From: Epilithonimonas tenax DSM 16811
Lineage (GTDB): Bacteria; Bacteroidota; Bacteroidia; Flavobacteriales; Weeksellaceae
Assembly: GCF_000428485.1 (NCBI RefSeq)
Contig: NZ_AUAA01000014.1
Span: 19,169 to 83,168, forward strand
Length of the DNA stretch: 64,000 bases
Direction: 5' to 3'
Part shown: piece after piece, positions 1-7,510 of the stretch
Numbering within the stretch: the stretch's first letter is position 1
How the letters are laid out: each line of letters starts with the position of its first letter
Made by a program: the position numbers and the translations under genes
Notes under the pieces: generated by a model
What the model was told of the DNA's origin: nothing
Database searches by the model: none
The model's input: only the letters and a program-made list of their open reading frames with translations

Positions 1-276
1 TAACGCTTCACGGTGAAGATAATCTGCGCTCCAATCTGGTGCGATATAGGCGCCGTGTCCCCAAATACTTCCAACGGTTTGTCCGCCAATCGATTGCCAA
101 ACATTCTGACCATCTTTGATGTCTTGTCCGGTAGCTACAATTGTTCCGTCCGTCGTAACTACTTTGTCAGGAACGGGCGGAATTTTTCTGTAAATATCTA
201 CACCATAAAAAATCAAAACGGCAAATGAACCGATAATGACGGCGGCGAGCCAGGTCCATAATTTTTTAGTTGTCAT
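1..276 (-). CDS. norB: quinol-dependent nitric oxide reductase, N-terminus (partial)
   Basis: Reduces NO to N2O in the cytoplasmic membrane, taking electrons from quinol. Only the first 92 codons are in the window; the gene runs off the left edge. The translation begins MTTKKLWTWLAAV, has one hydrophobic helix (about residues 8-27), then a periplasmic stretch containing GQNVWQSIGGQTVGSIWGHG and IAPDWSADYLHRE. That block is diagnostic of the long single-subunit qNOR type, whose N-terminal extension mimics NorC. The ATG is at 274-276, 13 bases after the stop of ric, so the two are probably co-transcribed and NO removal is coupled to repair of NO damage. The haem-copper core with its histidines lies outside the window. 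Confidence 0.9.
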   Translation of the reverse strand, partial: MTTKKLWTWLAAVIIGSFAVLIFYGVDIYRKIPPVPDKVVTTDGTIVATGQDIKDGQNVWQSIGGQTVGSIWGHGAYIAPDWSADYLHREAL

Positions 277-289
277 AATCCTCTTTATC

Positions 290-1015
290 TTAATGTTCTA
301 CAGAAAATTCTTTTTCTAATTGAATTGCTTTAGGGAAAAGAATATTATTTTCTAAATGAATATGTTTATGAAGATCGTTTTCAAAGTCCTGAAGCATAGC
401 AAATGTCACTTTGTAGGTATTACAAGCGTCTGCAGGCGGTGTATATTCGTTGGTAAGATCTGCGATTTTTCTTAATCTTTCACCTTCTACAGTATGCTCG
501 TGCTTCATCATATTTACTGGATTTTCTACTGTTCCGAAATGAGGTTGTTGAATGGCTTCATTAGAAATTTTCGCCTTCACCATATTTTTCACAAAAGGGA
601 AAAGAATCAATTCTTCTTTTTTCATGTGTGCTGCCAAATCCTGTGCAGACGCAAAAAACAAATCTCTAATTTCGAATAACTCCGGATGTGCGCCACCGTG
701 AACTTTGCATAATTTATCTAAAAACTGTTGTAGAACTGGCGTTTTTTCTTCCACATAACGGTGATGTGTTTTCTCCACATAATCTGCCAAAAGATCCAAG
801 GGCCAACTGTTGAAATCGATAGAATTTCCATCCGTTTTCGGAAGATTTTCTATGTCTGCGTAGATTTGATCTTTATCCAAACTCTTCGGACTACAAGCTT
901 CCTCTATTGTTCTTCCGCCTTTACAGCAAAAATCAATGCCGTATTTTTTAAAGATCGCTGCGGTTCTGAAATCTGCTGCTACGATGTCTCCTATAAAATC
1001 TGTTTGTGTATTCAT
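290..1015 (-). CDS. ric: iron-sulfur cluster repair di-iron protein (RIC/ScdA/YtfE family)
   Basis: Repairs Fe-S clusters damaged by nitric oxide or peroxide in the cytoplasm. The 241-residue protein has the ScdA N-terminal domain (residues 1-60) with the adjacent cysteines C30-C31 in YGIDFCC. A hemerythrin-like helical domain follows, with di-iron ligands in KTHHRY, HMKKEELILFPF, MKHEHTVEGE and DLHKHIHLENNILFP. Length is normal for the family. It stands between a cytochrome c gene and norB, typical of NO-responsive clusters. A weak copy of the palindrome found upstream of rrf2 abuts the start codon, but I see no TAnnTTTG box close by. Confidence 0.95.
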   Translation of the reverse strand: MNTQTDFIGDIVAADFRTAAIFKKYGIDFCCKGGRTIEEACSPKSLDKDQIYADIENLPKTDGNSIDFNSWPLDLLADYVEKTHHRYVEEKTPVLQQFLDKLCKVHGGAHPELFEIRDLFFASAQDLAAHMKKEELILFPFVKNMVKAKISNEAIQQPHFGTVENPVNMMKHEHTVEGERLRKIADLTNEYTPPADACNTYKVTFAMLQDFENDLHKHIHLENNILFPKAIQLEKEFSVEH

Positions 1016-1111
1016 AATTTAATACTTTTTTATCTTTTATTATTTTAAAAATTTTTGTTTTTTTAATGTCAAATTCTAAATGAAATGGATTACAATTAAT
1101 ACTCTTTTACA

Positions 1112-1192
1112 GCATTGCGAGAGGATAAACTACTAAAAACTAACTACAATTAAAACTCGCAATGCCGTAAAAAAGCGGGAACTGAAGACATA
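1112..1192. repeat. intergenic repeat copy A with 10-bp inverted repeat
   Basis: GCATTGCGAG (1112-1121) and its exact reverse complement (1156-1165) could form a long-loop hairpin. It is followed by AAAAAAGCGGGAACTGAAG at 1169-1187. The same core recurs near 3245 and 14014, always between two minus-strand genes of this island. This copy lies between ric and the cytochrome c gene and could also act in termination. I cannot tell whether the whole stretch or only the core is the repeat unit. Confidence 0.5.
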
Positions 1193-1229
1193 AAAAATTT
1201 TCGTTCCCATTTGGTTATCATCTTCTACC

Positions 1230-1655
1230 CTACTTTTTCAGAGACAGAATATATTTTACCATTTTCTGTGCATTTTCTTTGCTCAATCCTGCGTGTGGCG
1301 TCATCGGAATCTCGCCCCAAACACCTTTTCCACCATCTATTATTTTTGTAGCAAGATGATCAATATCTGCATCGGTATATTTTGCAGCAACATCTTGATA
1401 AGAAGGACCTACTAGTTTTGCATCGATCTTGTGACAAGAGAGACAGTCAGCGCCTTCCACTAAAGACTTGCCTACAGAAATATCGTCTGTTGCAGCCGGT
1501 TCATCCGGATTGGCAGGTTTCACTGTGGGAAAAGCATCCGGCTCATAAGATGTATTATCTGCAACTGGAGGTTTTTCTTTTGGAGCTTCCTCTTTTTTGG
1601 AACAGGAAATTTGGGCTAAGGACAACATTAATGTTGCTAAAAATAATCGTTTCAT
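1230..1655 (-). CDS. c-type cytochrome lipoprotein
   Basis: A 141-residue monohaem cytochrome c. It has a lipoprotein signal (MKRLFLATLMLSLAQISCS, lipobox cysteine C18), a charged Pro/Glu-rich linker and a class I cytochrome domain. The haem site is CLSCH near residue 74 and the likely axial methionine is in GEIPMTPHAGLS near residue 118. It starts 11 bases after the SCO gene stop, in the run downstream of nirK, so by position it is a candidate periplasmic electron donor to NirK. That role is inferred from context only. Confidence 0.9.
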   Translation of the reverse strand: MKRLFLATLMLSLAQISCSKKEEAPKEKPPVADNTSYEPDAFPTVKPANPDEPAATDDISVGKSLVEGADCLSCHKIDAKLVGPSYQDVAAKYTDADIDHLATKIIDGGKGVWGEIPMTPHAGLSKENAQKMVKYILSLKK

Positions 1656-1666
1656 AATTTCTGATT

Positions 1667-2230
1667 TTATAATTCTATTTGTTTTCTAATTTCGTTGGCG
1701 GTGACTTCAGTATTTTCATCTAAACCTTCTTTTTGGAATGCGAGCGTTCCGTCTTTTGCATAAACACTGATGATGTTGGAATGCGAAAATTCCATCGGAG
1801 AAATCTCTTTGTATTTGATTGCCATTATGTTGGCGAGTTCTCTCGTATCTTCTTCACTGCTTCGGATGAAAGTCCATTCTTTCTCGTCAAATTGGTTGGT
1901 TTTGAGATAAGCTTTCATCACTTCCGGTGTATCAGTTTCAGGATCGATGGAGATTAACACATATTGAATTTCATCTGGATTTACTTTCCCTACTTTTTTA
2001 GAAATATTTCGCATCTCGGAGGTGAGCCGTGGACAAGCGGTTTTGCAGGAAGTGAAAATCATTGCTGTCACTATCACTTTTCCTTTGAAATCTTTTAATG
2101 AAATCTTGCTTCCATCTTGCTTTTCCCATTCAGAATTGACGTTGAAAATGGAATCTGGTTTCAGCGGTTCGATTTTTTGACTGCAGGAAAATAAAATCAA
2201 TGCAATCAAAAAGTATAGTAATTCTTTCAT
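1667..2230 (-). CDS. SCO1/SenC family copper/redox lipoprotein
   Basis: A 187-residue thioredoxin-fold protein with a lipoprotein signal (LIALILFSCSQ). The copper-binding CxxxC motif is present as FTSCKTACPRL (about residues 60-70), and the conserved C-terminal histidine may be that in MEFSHSN near residue 148. SCO proteins deliver copper or act as thiol reductases for Cu centres such as CuA. Lying between an FGE-like gene and a cytochrome c gene downstream of nirK (15- and 11-base gaps), it is a good candidate for copper loading of NirK. The substrate is inferred. Confidence 0.92.
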   Translation of the reverse strand: MKELLYFLIALILFSCSQKIEPLKPDSIFNVNSEWEKQDGSKISLKDFKGKVIVTAMIFTSCKTACPRLTSEMRNISKKVGKVNPDEIQYVLISIDPETDTPEVMKAYLKTNQFDEKEWTFIRSSEEDTRELANIMAIKYKEISPMEFSHSNIISVYAKDGTLAFQKEGLDENTEVTANEIRKQIEL

Positions 2231-2245
2231 TTCTTTAGTTTTAAA

Positions 2246-3067
2246 TTAATCTTTTGCACATCGGAAACCCAGGTTATTCAGACAATAATCAGCTTTCAGA
2301 CTTCCTCGCAGTGCATATCTTACGAATGCGGCGTAATTCCGAAGATCTGAAGAAGTGACCGCTGCTCCGGCGCAGAAAAGATTGTCGTTTGTGGCATTGT
2401 CTTTTCTGGATTCTCCGCTCATCATCACCGAATTAAAATCGAACGTCCATTCCCAAACCATTCCGTACATATTGTGAACGCCGTAGTAATTGGCCGAATC
2501 TTGCGCTACTACTTGTTTTGCTTTGTCTTTTTTCTGATACGATTTTAAAATAAAATCTGTGAATTCTGGTTTTTTTGAGGCATTTTTGGTTTTCCGGTCT
2601 GCCAATGCTACAAATTCCCATTCATCAATTGTGGGCAATCTTTTCCCGACACTTTTCGCATATTCCTTTGCTGCAAACCAGGAAACATTGGTCACTGGCG
2701 CGTTTGGACTAAGGTTTTCGGGAATTTCGAAATCGCTTTTCCAATGTTGAAGGTAGGTGCTGTCTGCGTACAATCGTTTTACTTTACTTTTGGCCCATTG
2801 AGGATTTGCTTTGAGAAACTGGAGATACTCTGCATTGGTAATGGGACTCTCATCCAGATAGAAGGTTGGAACTTTTACAATTCTGCCGGAATCTTTTCCG
2901 ATAAAAGCTTCGTAGGTTCCACCACTTATTTTGACCATTTTTTTTGAGTTGGAGATTAATTTTAAACGGTCTTGAATCCGGGTTTCCGTTTCTGGCATTT
3001 CGGAAGATCCGGAACAGGATAACAGCGTTACCGCAATTGCTAAAAACATACTAACCCAAAATCTCAT
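2246..3067 (-). CDS. formylglycine-generating-enzyme-like (SUMF1 domain) lipoprotein
   Basis: A 273-residue lipoprotein (signal ending LLSCSGS) with an FGE-sulfatase fold. Visible family motifs are FYLDESPITNAEYLQFL (about residues 68-84), PVTNVSWFAAKEYAKSVGKRLPTIDEWEF (about 124-152), NMYGMVWEWTFDF and the terminal LGFRCAKD. True FGEs use a Cys pair to oxidise a sulfatase cysteine. Here that pair is not evident and no sulfatase is nearby, so the domain probably has a structural or binding role. It heads the run FGE-like, SCO, cytochrome c downstream of nirK, which implies a maturation or electron-transfer role in denitrification (inference). Confidence 0.85.
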   Translation of the reverse strand: MRFWVSMFLAIAVTLLSCSGSSEMPETETRIQDRLKLISNSKKMVKISGGTYEAFIGKDSGRIVKVPTFYLDESPITNAEYLQFLKANPQWAKSKVKRLYADSTYLQHWKSDFEIPENLSPNAPVTNVSWFAAKEYAKSVGKRLPTIDEWEFVALADRKTKNASKKPEFTDFILKSYQKKDKAKQVVAQDSANYYGVHNMYGMVWEWTFDFNSVMMSGESRKDNATNDNLFCAGAAVTSSDLRNYAAFVRYALRGSLKADYCLNNLGFRCAKD

Positions 3068-3189
3068 TATTTCTCATTTTAAAACCTCAATGTAACCACA
3101 AGTAAAACTTTTTATTTTCTAACATTTTATTCCGGCGAATATATCTTCTACTAATTACCTTTAATTTGGATCGATGAATCTGGTTCATC

Positions 3190-3290
3190 AGTTTATCGAA
3201 ACCTGACCTGAACGGAGTTCTTTTTGTAACTAGGCACGAGGAGCAAAAAAGCGGGAATGGAGGGCGGAAAAGCTGCCCAAATAAAATGGA
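3190..3290. repeat. intergenic repeat copy B
   Basis: This spacer between nirK and the FGE-like gene shares two blocks with the spacer at 13950-14056. One is a CYTGAACSGAGYTCTTTTTG-like segment (near 3209-3228 here). The other is a core AAAAAAGCGGGAATGGAGG (3245-3263) followed by GCGGAAAAGCTGCCCAAAT. The core also occurs in copy A (1169). No coding potential is apparent, so it reads as a dispersed noncoding repeat of this genome. Confidence 0.55.
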
Positions 3291-3310
3291 TTTTTAATTA
3301 TTTCTAAGTT

Positions 3311-4345
3311 TTAATTCTTTTTGTAAACGGCTGGATTATCAGCTCCTGTAATTTTGATTTTGCCTAAAGCACCTTTGTTGAATGCCCGGAAAATCGCGTG
3401 GTCAACAATCACATATTCGCCCGGAACTGTCGCTTTAAACTCTACGATTGAAGCTCCGCCTGGAGGAATTACCGTTGTTTGTACATTCTCATTAATTTTA
3501 CTTCCAGCTTCCATATACACTTTATCGAAAATTTCGCCGATAACGTGGAATGATGATGTCAAATTTGGTCCACCATTTCCGACAAAAAATCTTACGGTTT
3601 CACCGACTTTTGCCTGAAGTTCATTTTCTCCCAACAAAGCGCCTGTATTGCCGTTGAATACTACATAATCTGGATGTTCGGCGATGGCTTTATCCATATC
3701 AAATTCTTGAAGACCTTTGTCTCCAAATTTCCCTTTGGTGTAGAAATCACCTTGCATAATGTAGAATTCTTTGTCAACTTTCGGCAATCCGCCTTCTGGT
3801 TCAATTAAAATGAGACCGTACATTCCGTTCGCAATGTGCATCCCAACTGGTGCGGTGGCGCAATGGTAAACGTACAAACCTGGGTTTGTCGCCTTAAAAG
3901 TGAAAACTTTTTCTTTTCCCGGCGCTACGAAAGTGGCTTCTGCTCCGCCTCCAGGACCGTTTACAGCGTGTAAATCGATGTTGTGAGGAAAGGTAGAATT
4001 TTCGTTATTTTTAAGATGAAGTTCGATGTCGTCTCCCACTCTTGCTCTGATGAAACTTCCGGGAACCGTTCCGTTGAATGTCCAGAAATTATATTGAGTT
4101 CCGTCTGCCAACTCGCCCACTTTTTCGATGGTTTCTAATCTAACGATAACCTTTTTTGCGGAACGATTTCCGATGGGTGCGGGAACATTTGGTGCAACTG
4201 CAAACTTGTGTTCTTCGGTGGTTCCGTCGGTTTTGATTTGTTCTGCATCCTGTTTATTTTCTGAGGAAGCAGATTCGTTTTGTTTGCAGGAATTCAACCC
4301 GATGAACGCAGACAAAACAGCTGCAAGGAAGAGTGATTTTTTCAT
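3311..4345 (-). CDS. nirK: copper-containing nitrite reductase (NO-forming)
   Basis: Reduces nitrite to nitric oxide in the periplasm. It has two cupredoxin domains. Ligand motifs are clear: [17 protein letters not shown] (type 2 and type 1 Cu histidines), [21 protein letters not shown] (type 1 Cys, His, Met), [14 protein letters not shown] and [16 protein letters not shown] chose the ATG at 4343-4345 because it gives a clean lipoprotein signal, [20 protein letters not shown]. The frame stays open upstream to an ATG at 4387, but that would add 14 charged residues before the signal and lie over the promoter (a TAnnTTTG box at 4385-4392). The protein is 344 residues, normal for NirK. It sits downstream of an Rrf2 regulator and upstream of copper and cytochrome accessory genes. 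Confidence 0.97.
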   Translation of the reverse strand: MKKSLFLAAVLSAFIGLNSCKQNESASSENKQDAEQIKTDGTTEEHKFAVAPNVPAPIGNRSAKKVIVRLETIEKVGELADGTQYNFWTFNGTVPGSFIRARVGDDIELHLKNNENSTFPHNIDLHAVNGPGGGAEATFVAPGKEKVFTFKATNPGLYVYHCATAPVGMHIANGMYGLILIEPEGGLPKVDKEFYIMQGDFYTKGKFGDKGLQEFDMDKAIAEHPDYVVFNGNTGALLGENELQAKVGETVRFFVGNGGPNLTSSFHVIGEIFDKVYMEAGSKINENVQTTVIPPGGASIVEFKATVPGEYVIVDHAIFRAFNKGALGKIKITGADNPAVYKKN

Positions 4346-4384
4346 TTTTTCAGAATTTTTACGATTTTTAGTTGGTTTTAATTT

Positions 4385-4429
4385 CAAAAATATTTTAACA
4401 AGATATAAATACCTTTTGGTATTTTATTT
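4385..4429 (-). promoter_or_regulatory. nirK promoter: -7 box and palindromic operator
   Basis: On the minus strand TATTTTTG (4385-4392) fits the Bacteroidetes -7 consensus TAnnTTTG. Upstream, centred at 4415.5, is AAATACC-TTTT-GGTATTT extending into GTATTTTATTT (4419-4429), the same right half-site as upstream of rrf2 and the hemerythrin-PAS gene. The centre lies 30.5 bases from the end of the -7 box, against exactly 34.5 in the other three promoters, so control here may differ in detail. Confidence 0.55.
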
Positions 4430-4477
4430 TAATGAAATTTTATTGTTTTCAAATATTTTAATTCAATAATATTGATT

Positions 4478-4909
4478 TTATTTTTTTAGAAATGTGAGTT
4501 TTAAATCTAAATTCTTGACAAACATTTCGATTTTAGAATTTTCCAGCATATCTTTTATTTCCTGTCGAATATGCTTAAAATCGTTATGAATAGGACAAGG
4601 ATGATTTTCTGAACATTCTTTGAGACCTAGACCACAACCCGAAAAAAGTTTGTCTCCGTCGATTTCTCTCACGATATCTGCAACAGATTGCTGAAGATTT
4701 TTCCCTTCCATATAAAAACCGCCGTTCGGACCTTTTGCTGACTGTACAAAGCCTTTTCTGCTGAGATCCTGCAATATTTTCGCAATGAAATATTCCGGAG
4801 AATCTATTCCTGCTGATATATCTTTAATCCCTACCCGACTTCCGTCTTTAGACTTCTGTGCGATGAAAATCAAAGCTCGGATGGCGTACTCGCAGGTTTT
4901 AGAAAACAT
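4478..4909 (-). CDS. Rrf2 family Fe-S transcriptional regulator (NsrR-like)
   Basis: A 143-residue winged-helix regulator starting MFSKTCEYAIRALIFIAQ. Three cysteines in the cluster-binding region, C92, C99 and C105 (GCGLGLKEC then SENHPC), match the Rrf2 pattern of NsrR/IscR-type Fe-S sensors. Its position between nirK and a hemerythrin-PAS gene, with ric and norB downstream, argues for NO or nitrite sensing rather than iscR-type control. NsrR itself is a family-level inference. Its promoter carries the palindrome shared with the nitrate reductase operon, so it may be both a target and a member of the same control circuit. Confidence 0.88.
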   Translation of the reverse strand: MFSKTCEYAIRALIFIAQKSKDGSRVGIKDISAGIDSPEYFIAKILQDLSRKGFVQSAKGPNGGFYMEGKNLQQSVADIVREIDGDKLFSGCGLGLKECSENHPCPIHNDFKHIRQEIKDMLENSKIEMFVKNLDLKLTFLKK

Positions 4910-4926
4910 TTGTTATTTTTATATAG

Positions 4927-4975
4927 CAAAGATATAAATCTAATTTGAAATAAAAGACAAATTAGTATTTTATTT
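4927..4975 (-). promoter_or_regulatory. rrf2 promoter with 11-6-11 palindromic operator
   Basis: The -7 box TATCTTTG (minus strand) is at 4927-4934. The palindrome AAATAAAAGAC-N6-GTATTTTATTT spans 4948-4975, with half-sites matching at 10 of 11 positions. Its centre, 4961.5, is 34.5 bases from the last base of the -7 box, about -41 from the expected start of transcription. That is the placement of a class II activator site. The same distance recurs at 6039-6087 and 18550-18598. Confidence 0.65.
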
Positions 4976-4988
4976 TAAATGACAATTA

Positions 4989-5945
4989 TCACTCCCACTC
5001 CAAAAGTCTTCTTTCGCCTTCAATTTTTTTGGTCTCGGAAATATCCTGTGACATTTCGATTACGCCTCGGTAATTTTTTTGCGAATCACGAACTGCAAAA
5101 TACCGAACATAAATCAACTTCTCCCGATAATTAAACCAAAACGAAGCTTCATTCTGTGTGCCTTTTCGAAATTCTTCCAAAATTTTCAAAACGGTATCTA
5201 CACTTTTCGGTGGATGGCAAAAACGCACTTCTCTACCGATGATTCCTGCACTTCTCGGGAAAACCCGCTCTTCTCCACGGTTGTAGAAAATCACACGGTC
5301 GTTTTCGTCAACATAGGTCAAATCGAGTGGCAAAGTTCTAAACAAAAGATTGACTTGCTCAATCGTCATATAACCTTCGTCAAAATGTGATGCATTTTCA
5401 TCATAAACCACGTCAGTTCTCACAGTGGTGTCTTCCGAAGGATGTACATATTGGCTTTCTTCGGGATATTTTGCAGGCGATTCGCTCAGCATCCAACCGA
5501 TTTCGTCTTCACCCTCACGCATTTTTATCCATTCTTCGTCTGTAAGAATATCCATTGCATTTGGGAACAAAACCCGTTTTTCAACATCCATCAGGTTTTT
5601 CAAATTCTGACCAGCGTATTCTACGTTTTGTTTGGCGGAATCTAAATCTTTTTCATCAATATTCTTTCTAATAATTCTAAAAATATCCCGAATCGTATCG
5701 TGGAAAGACCACATATTTCTGGAAGGTCCTGTCCAGCCTTTCTGCTCCAAAAACGGAAACAGCTGATTTTCTTTTCTTTCAAATCTCCTTTCAACTGTGG
5801 AAAGATGATTGAAAAGATTATAAAATTTCTGAAATTCTTCGTTAGGATTTGTATTGGTAAGTTCTTCTAACAAAGAAATAATCAGCTCCTCTTCCACCAA
5901 ATACGTATGAACTGGATGCCCCGCCTTCAATTGATTTTTATCCAT
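4989..5945 (-). CDS. hemerythrin domain plus PAS domain protein
   Basis: A 318-residue cytoplasmic protein. The N-terminal part (about residues 10-130) is a hemerythrin-like bundle with His/Glu motifs such as HPVHTYLVEEELI, HLSTVERRFERKENQLFPFLE, FHDTIRDIF and EKRVLFP. A C-terminal PAS-like domain (about 190-305) contains TYVDENDRVIFYNRGEERVFPRS, CHPPKSVD and RGVIEMSQDISETKKIEG. This architecture resembles the DUF438/PAS proteins common near NO-detoxification genes. The likely role is sensing or scavenging NO or O2; no output domain is visible. It has its own operator-bearing promoter and lies just upstream of rrf2. Confidence 0.85.
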   Translation of the reverse strand: MDKNQLKAGHPVHTYLVEEELIISLLEELTNTNPNEEFQKFYNLFNHLSTVERRFERKENQLFPFLEQKGWTGPSRNMWSFHDTIRDIFRIIRKNIDEKDLDSAKQNVEYAGQNLKNLMDVEKRVLFPNAMDILTDEEWIKMREGEDEIGWMLSESPAKYPEESQYVHPSEDTTVRTDVVYDENASHFDEGYMTIEQVNLLFRTLPLDLTYVDENDRVIFYNRGEERVFPRSAGIIGREVRFCHPPKSVDTVLKILEEFRKGTQNEASFWFNYREKLIYVRYFAVRDSQKNYRGVIEMSQDISETKKIEGERRLLEWE

Positions 5946-5993
5946 TCTAATTTTAATAAAATATTAATATCTTTTTGTCTTTTATTTTAATAA

Positions 5994-6019
5994 AGAAAAC
6001 CAAAGTGTTTTGGTTTTCT
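5994..6019 (-). terminator. hairpin in the leader of the hemerythrin-PAS gene
   Basis: AGAAAACCAAA (5994-6004), loop GTGT, TTTGGTTTTCT (6009-6019): a perfect 11-bp stem with a short U-rich tail on the minus strand. It could terminate the Moco operon ending at 6110, yet it lies downstream of the -7 box at 6039-6046, so it falls inside the leader of the hemerythrin-PAS transcript and could attenuate it. Confidence 0.55.
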
Positions 6020-6038
6020 CTTTTCCTTTTTAGATTGA

Positions 6039-6087
6039 CAAATTTAAGGTTTGAAATTCAAATAAAAGATGTTTTAGTATTTTATTA
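6039..6087 (-). promoter_or_regulatory. hemerythrin-PAS promoter with palindromic operator
   Basis: The -7 box TAAATTTG is at 6039-6046 (minus strand). The operator AAATAAAAGAT-N6-GTATTTTATTA spans 6060-6087, centre 6073.5, again exactly 34.5 bases from the end of the -7 box. A second, weaker site with right half GTCTTTTATTT (5977-5987) is centred 100 bases nearer the gene, in the leader, where a bound protein would block rather than activate. Confidence 0.65.
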
Positions 6088-6109
6088 ATCTGATATTAAT
6101 CAGTTCAAA

Positions 6110-7015
6110 TTAATGCTGCCCACCATTCAAAATTTTATAAATATGCAAAATCCCGGGAAACACTGCATCCATCGATTCTTCCGCGCCTTTTGTAGAACCG
6201 GGAAGTGCGATGACCAAAGTGTCGCCAATCATTCCTGCAACGCTTCTGGAAAGCATAGAATATGGTGTACGCAATTGCCCGTAACTTCTGATGGCTTCGG
6301 CAACGCCAGGAATTTCTCTGTCCAACAGCGGTCGTACAGCTTCCGGAGTGACATCACGTTTTGAAAGTCCGGTTCCGCCAGTAATCATTATTAAGCCGAT
6401 TCCGTTTTCAACATCAGATTTTATTTTATTTTGAATATCTAAAATTTCATCAGGAATAATCACATAATCGTTTATTGTTACATTATTCTTTTCCAAAGAT
6501 GAAATAATGGCTTTCCCTGCCTTATCTTCTTTTTTTCCGGCAAAAATACTGTCGGAACAAACAATAACTGAAGCATTAATTCCTTCTCCTGAATCTTTAA
6601 TGTCAGATTTCCCACCTTTCTTTTCAATCAATCTGATGTTTTTGATTTCGATATTTTTGTCGATGGGTTTCAACATATCGTACATCGTCAAAGCTACAAC
6701 AGAAACCGAATGCATCGCTTCCACTTCTACTCCGGTTTTGTAAATCGTGTGGATTTCTGAAGTAATATGAACATCCAAATCTTTAATTTCAAACTGAATC
6801 GATGCGAATTCTATCGGAAGCGGATGACAATCGGGAATGATGTCGCTGGTTTTTTTCGCACCGAATAATCCAGCTGTTTTTGACATTTCGAAAACATTTC
6901 CTTTAGGAACTTTGTTGTTCACAATCGCATCGATTGTTTCCTGCGAACTCACGCTGAGAACGGCTTCAGCAATTGCTTTTCTGAGTGTGTTATTTTTATG
7001 AGTAATATTAACCAT
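6110..7015 (-). CDS. moaCB: bifunctional MoaC-MoaB/MogA molybdenum cofactor protein
   Basis: A 301-residue fusion of two Moco steps. Residues 1-145 are MoaC (cyclic pyranopterin monophosphate synthase), with KKTSDIIPDCHPLPIEF and GVEVEAMHSVSVVALTMYDML. Residues 150-301 are MoaB/MogA (molybdopterin adenylyltransferase), with ASVIVCSDSIFAGKKEDKAG, MITGGTGLSKRDVTPEA and ALPGSTKGAEESM. The fusion is known from other Bacteroidetes. It is the last gene of the Moco operon, 57 bases after moaE, and supplies the cofactor for the upstream nitrate reductase. Confidence 0.95.
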   Translation of the reverse strand: MVNITHKNNTLRKAIAEAVLSVSSQETIDAIVNNKVPKGNVFEMSKTAGLFGAKKTSDIIPDCHPLPIEFASIQFEIKDLDVHITSEIHTIYKTGVEVEAMHSVSVVALTMYDMLKPIDKNIEIKNIRLIEKKGGKSDIKDSGEGINASVIVCSDSIFAGKKEDKAGKAIISSLEKNNVTINDYVIIPDEILDIQNKIKSDVENGIGLIMITGGTGLSKRDVTPEAVRPLLDREIPGVAEAIRSYGQLRTPYSMLSRSVAGMIGDTLVIALPGSTKGAEESMDAVFPGILHIYKILNGGQH

Positions 7016-7072
7016 TATCTACTATTTTTAAATTATTTTAATGAATTTGATAAAAATATAAATTGAAAAAAA

Positions 7073-7510
7073 TTACTTATTTTCTTTCCAAGAATGCGAA
7101 TCGTCTTCAAAAATTTCCTTTCCCCAAAGCGGAATTTCTCTCTTAATTCTATCCACCATTTCGTCGCAAGCATTGATGGCTTCTTTCCGATGTGGCGCAG
7201 ATGTGAAAACGAAAAGACAAATTTCCCCAACCTTAATTTTTCCCAAGGAATGGTAAATATGGGCGCAGGTCAACTCATATTTCATGATGATCTCTTCACG
7301 GATTTCATGGGCTTTTTCGAGCGCCATTTCTTCGTAAGTTGTAAAATCTATCGCCTGAACTTTTTTGTCATCAATCGCATCTTCACGAATCTGACCTAGG
7401 AAAATGCTGTGTCCGCCAATCGTGGTTTTAACGGTGTGTTTGGTGATACTTTCCGCAACAAATGCTGGATTGATGGGACCTTCAATAAAGATATTTTTGA
7501 TTTTTTTCAT
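7073..7510 (-). CDS. moaE: molybdopterin synthase catalytic subunit
   Basis: Large subunit of molybdopterin synthase; with MoaD it adds the dithiolene sulfurs to cyclic pyranopterin. The 145-residue protein starts MKKIKNIFIEGPINP and has the MoaE motifs GGHSIFLGQIRED, DFTTYEEMALEKA, HSLGKIKVGEI, TSAPHRKEAINACDEMVDRIKREIPLWGKE and EDDSHSWKEN. The frame is open to 7615, but the ATG at 7508-7510 gives the family N-terminus and overlaps the moeB stop (7507) by 4 bases, the usual sign of translational coupling. Confidence 0.95.
   Translation of the reverse strand: MKKIKNIFIEGPINPAFVAESITKHTVKTTIGGHSIFLGQIREDAIDDKKVQAIDFTTYEEMALEKAHEIREEIIMKYELTCAHIYHSLGKIKVGEICLFVFTSAPHRKEAINACDEMVDRIKREIPLWGKEIFEDDSHSWKENK

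Noticed and set aside
494..679. Open frames opposite ric and other well supported genes
   Set aside because: They are antisense to clear family members and show the composition expected of complementary frames.
1015..1042. Operator of the shared palindrome type at ric
   Set aside because: Both half-sites match at only 8 of 11 positions, it touches the start codon and there is no -7 box at the expected distance. In A+T-rich DNA this may be chance, so it is not counted among the good sites.
5425..5645. Overlapping plus-strand frames within the hemerythrin-PAS gene
   Set aside because: They lie opposite a conserved coding region and have no independent support.
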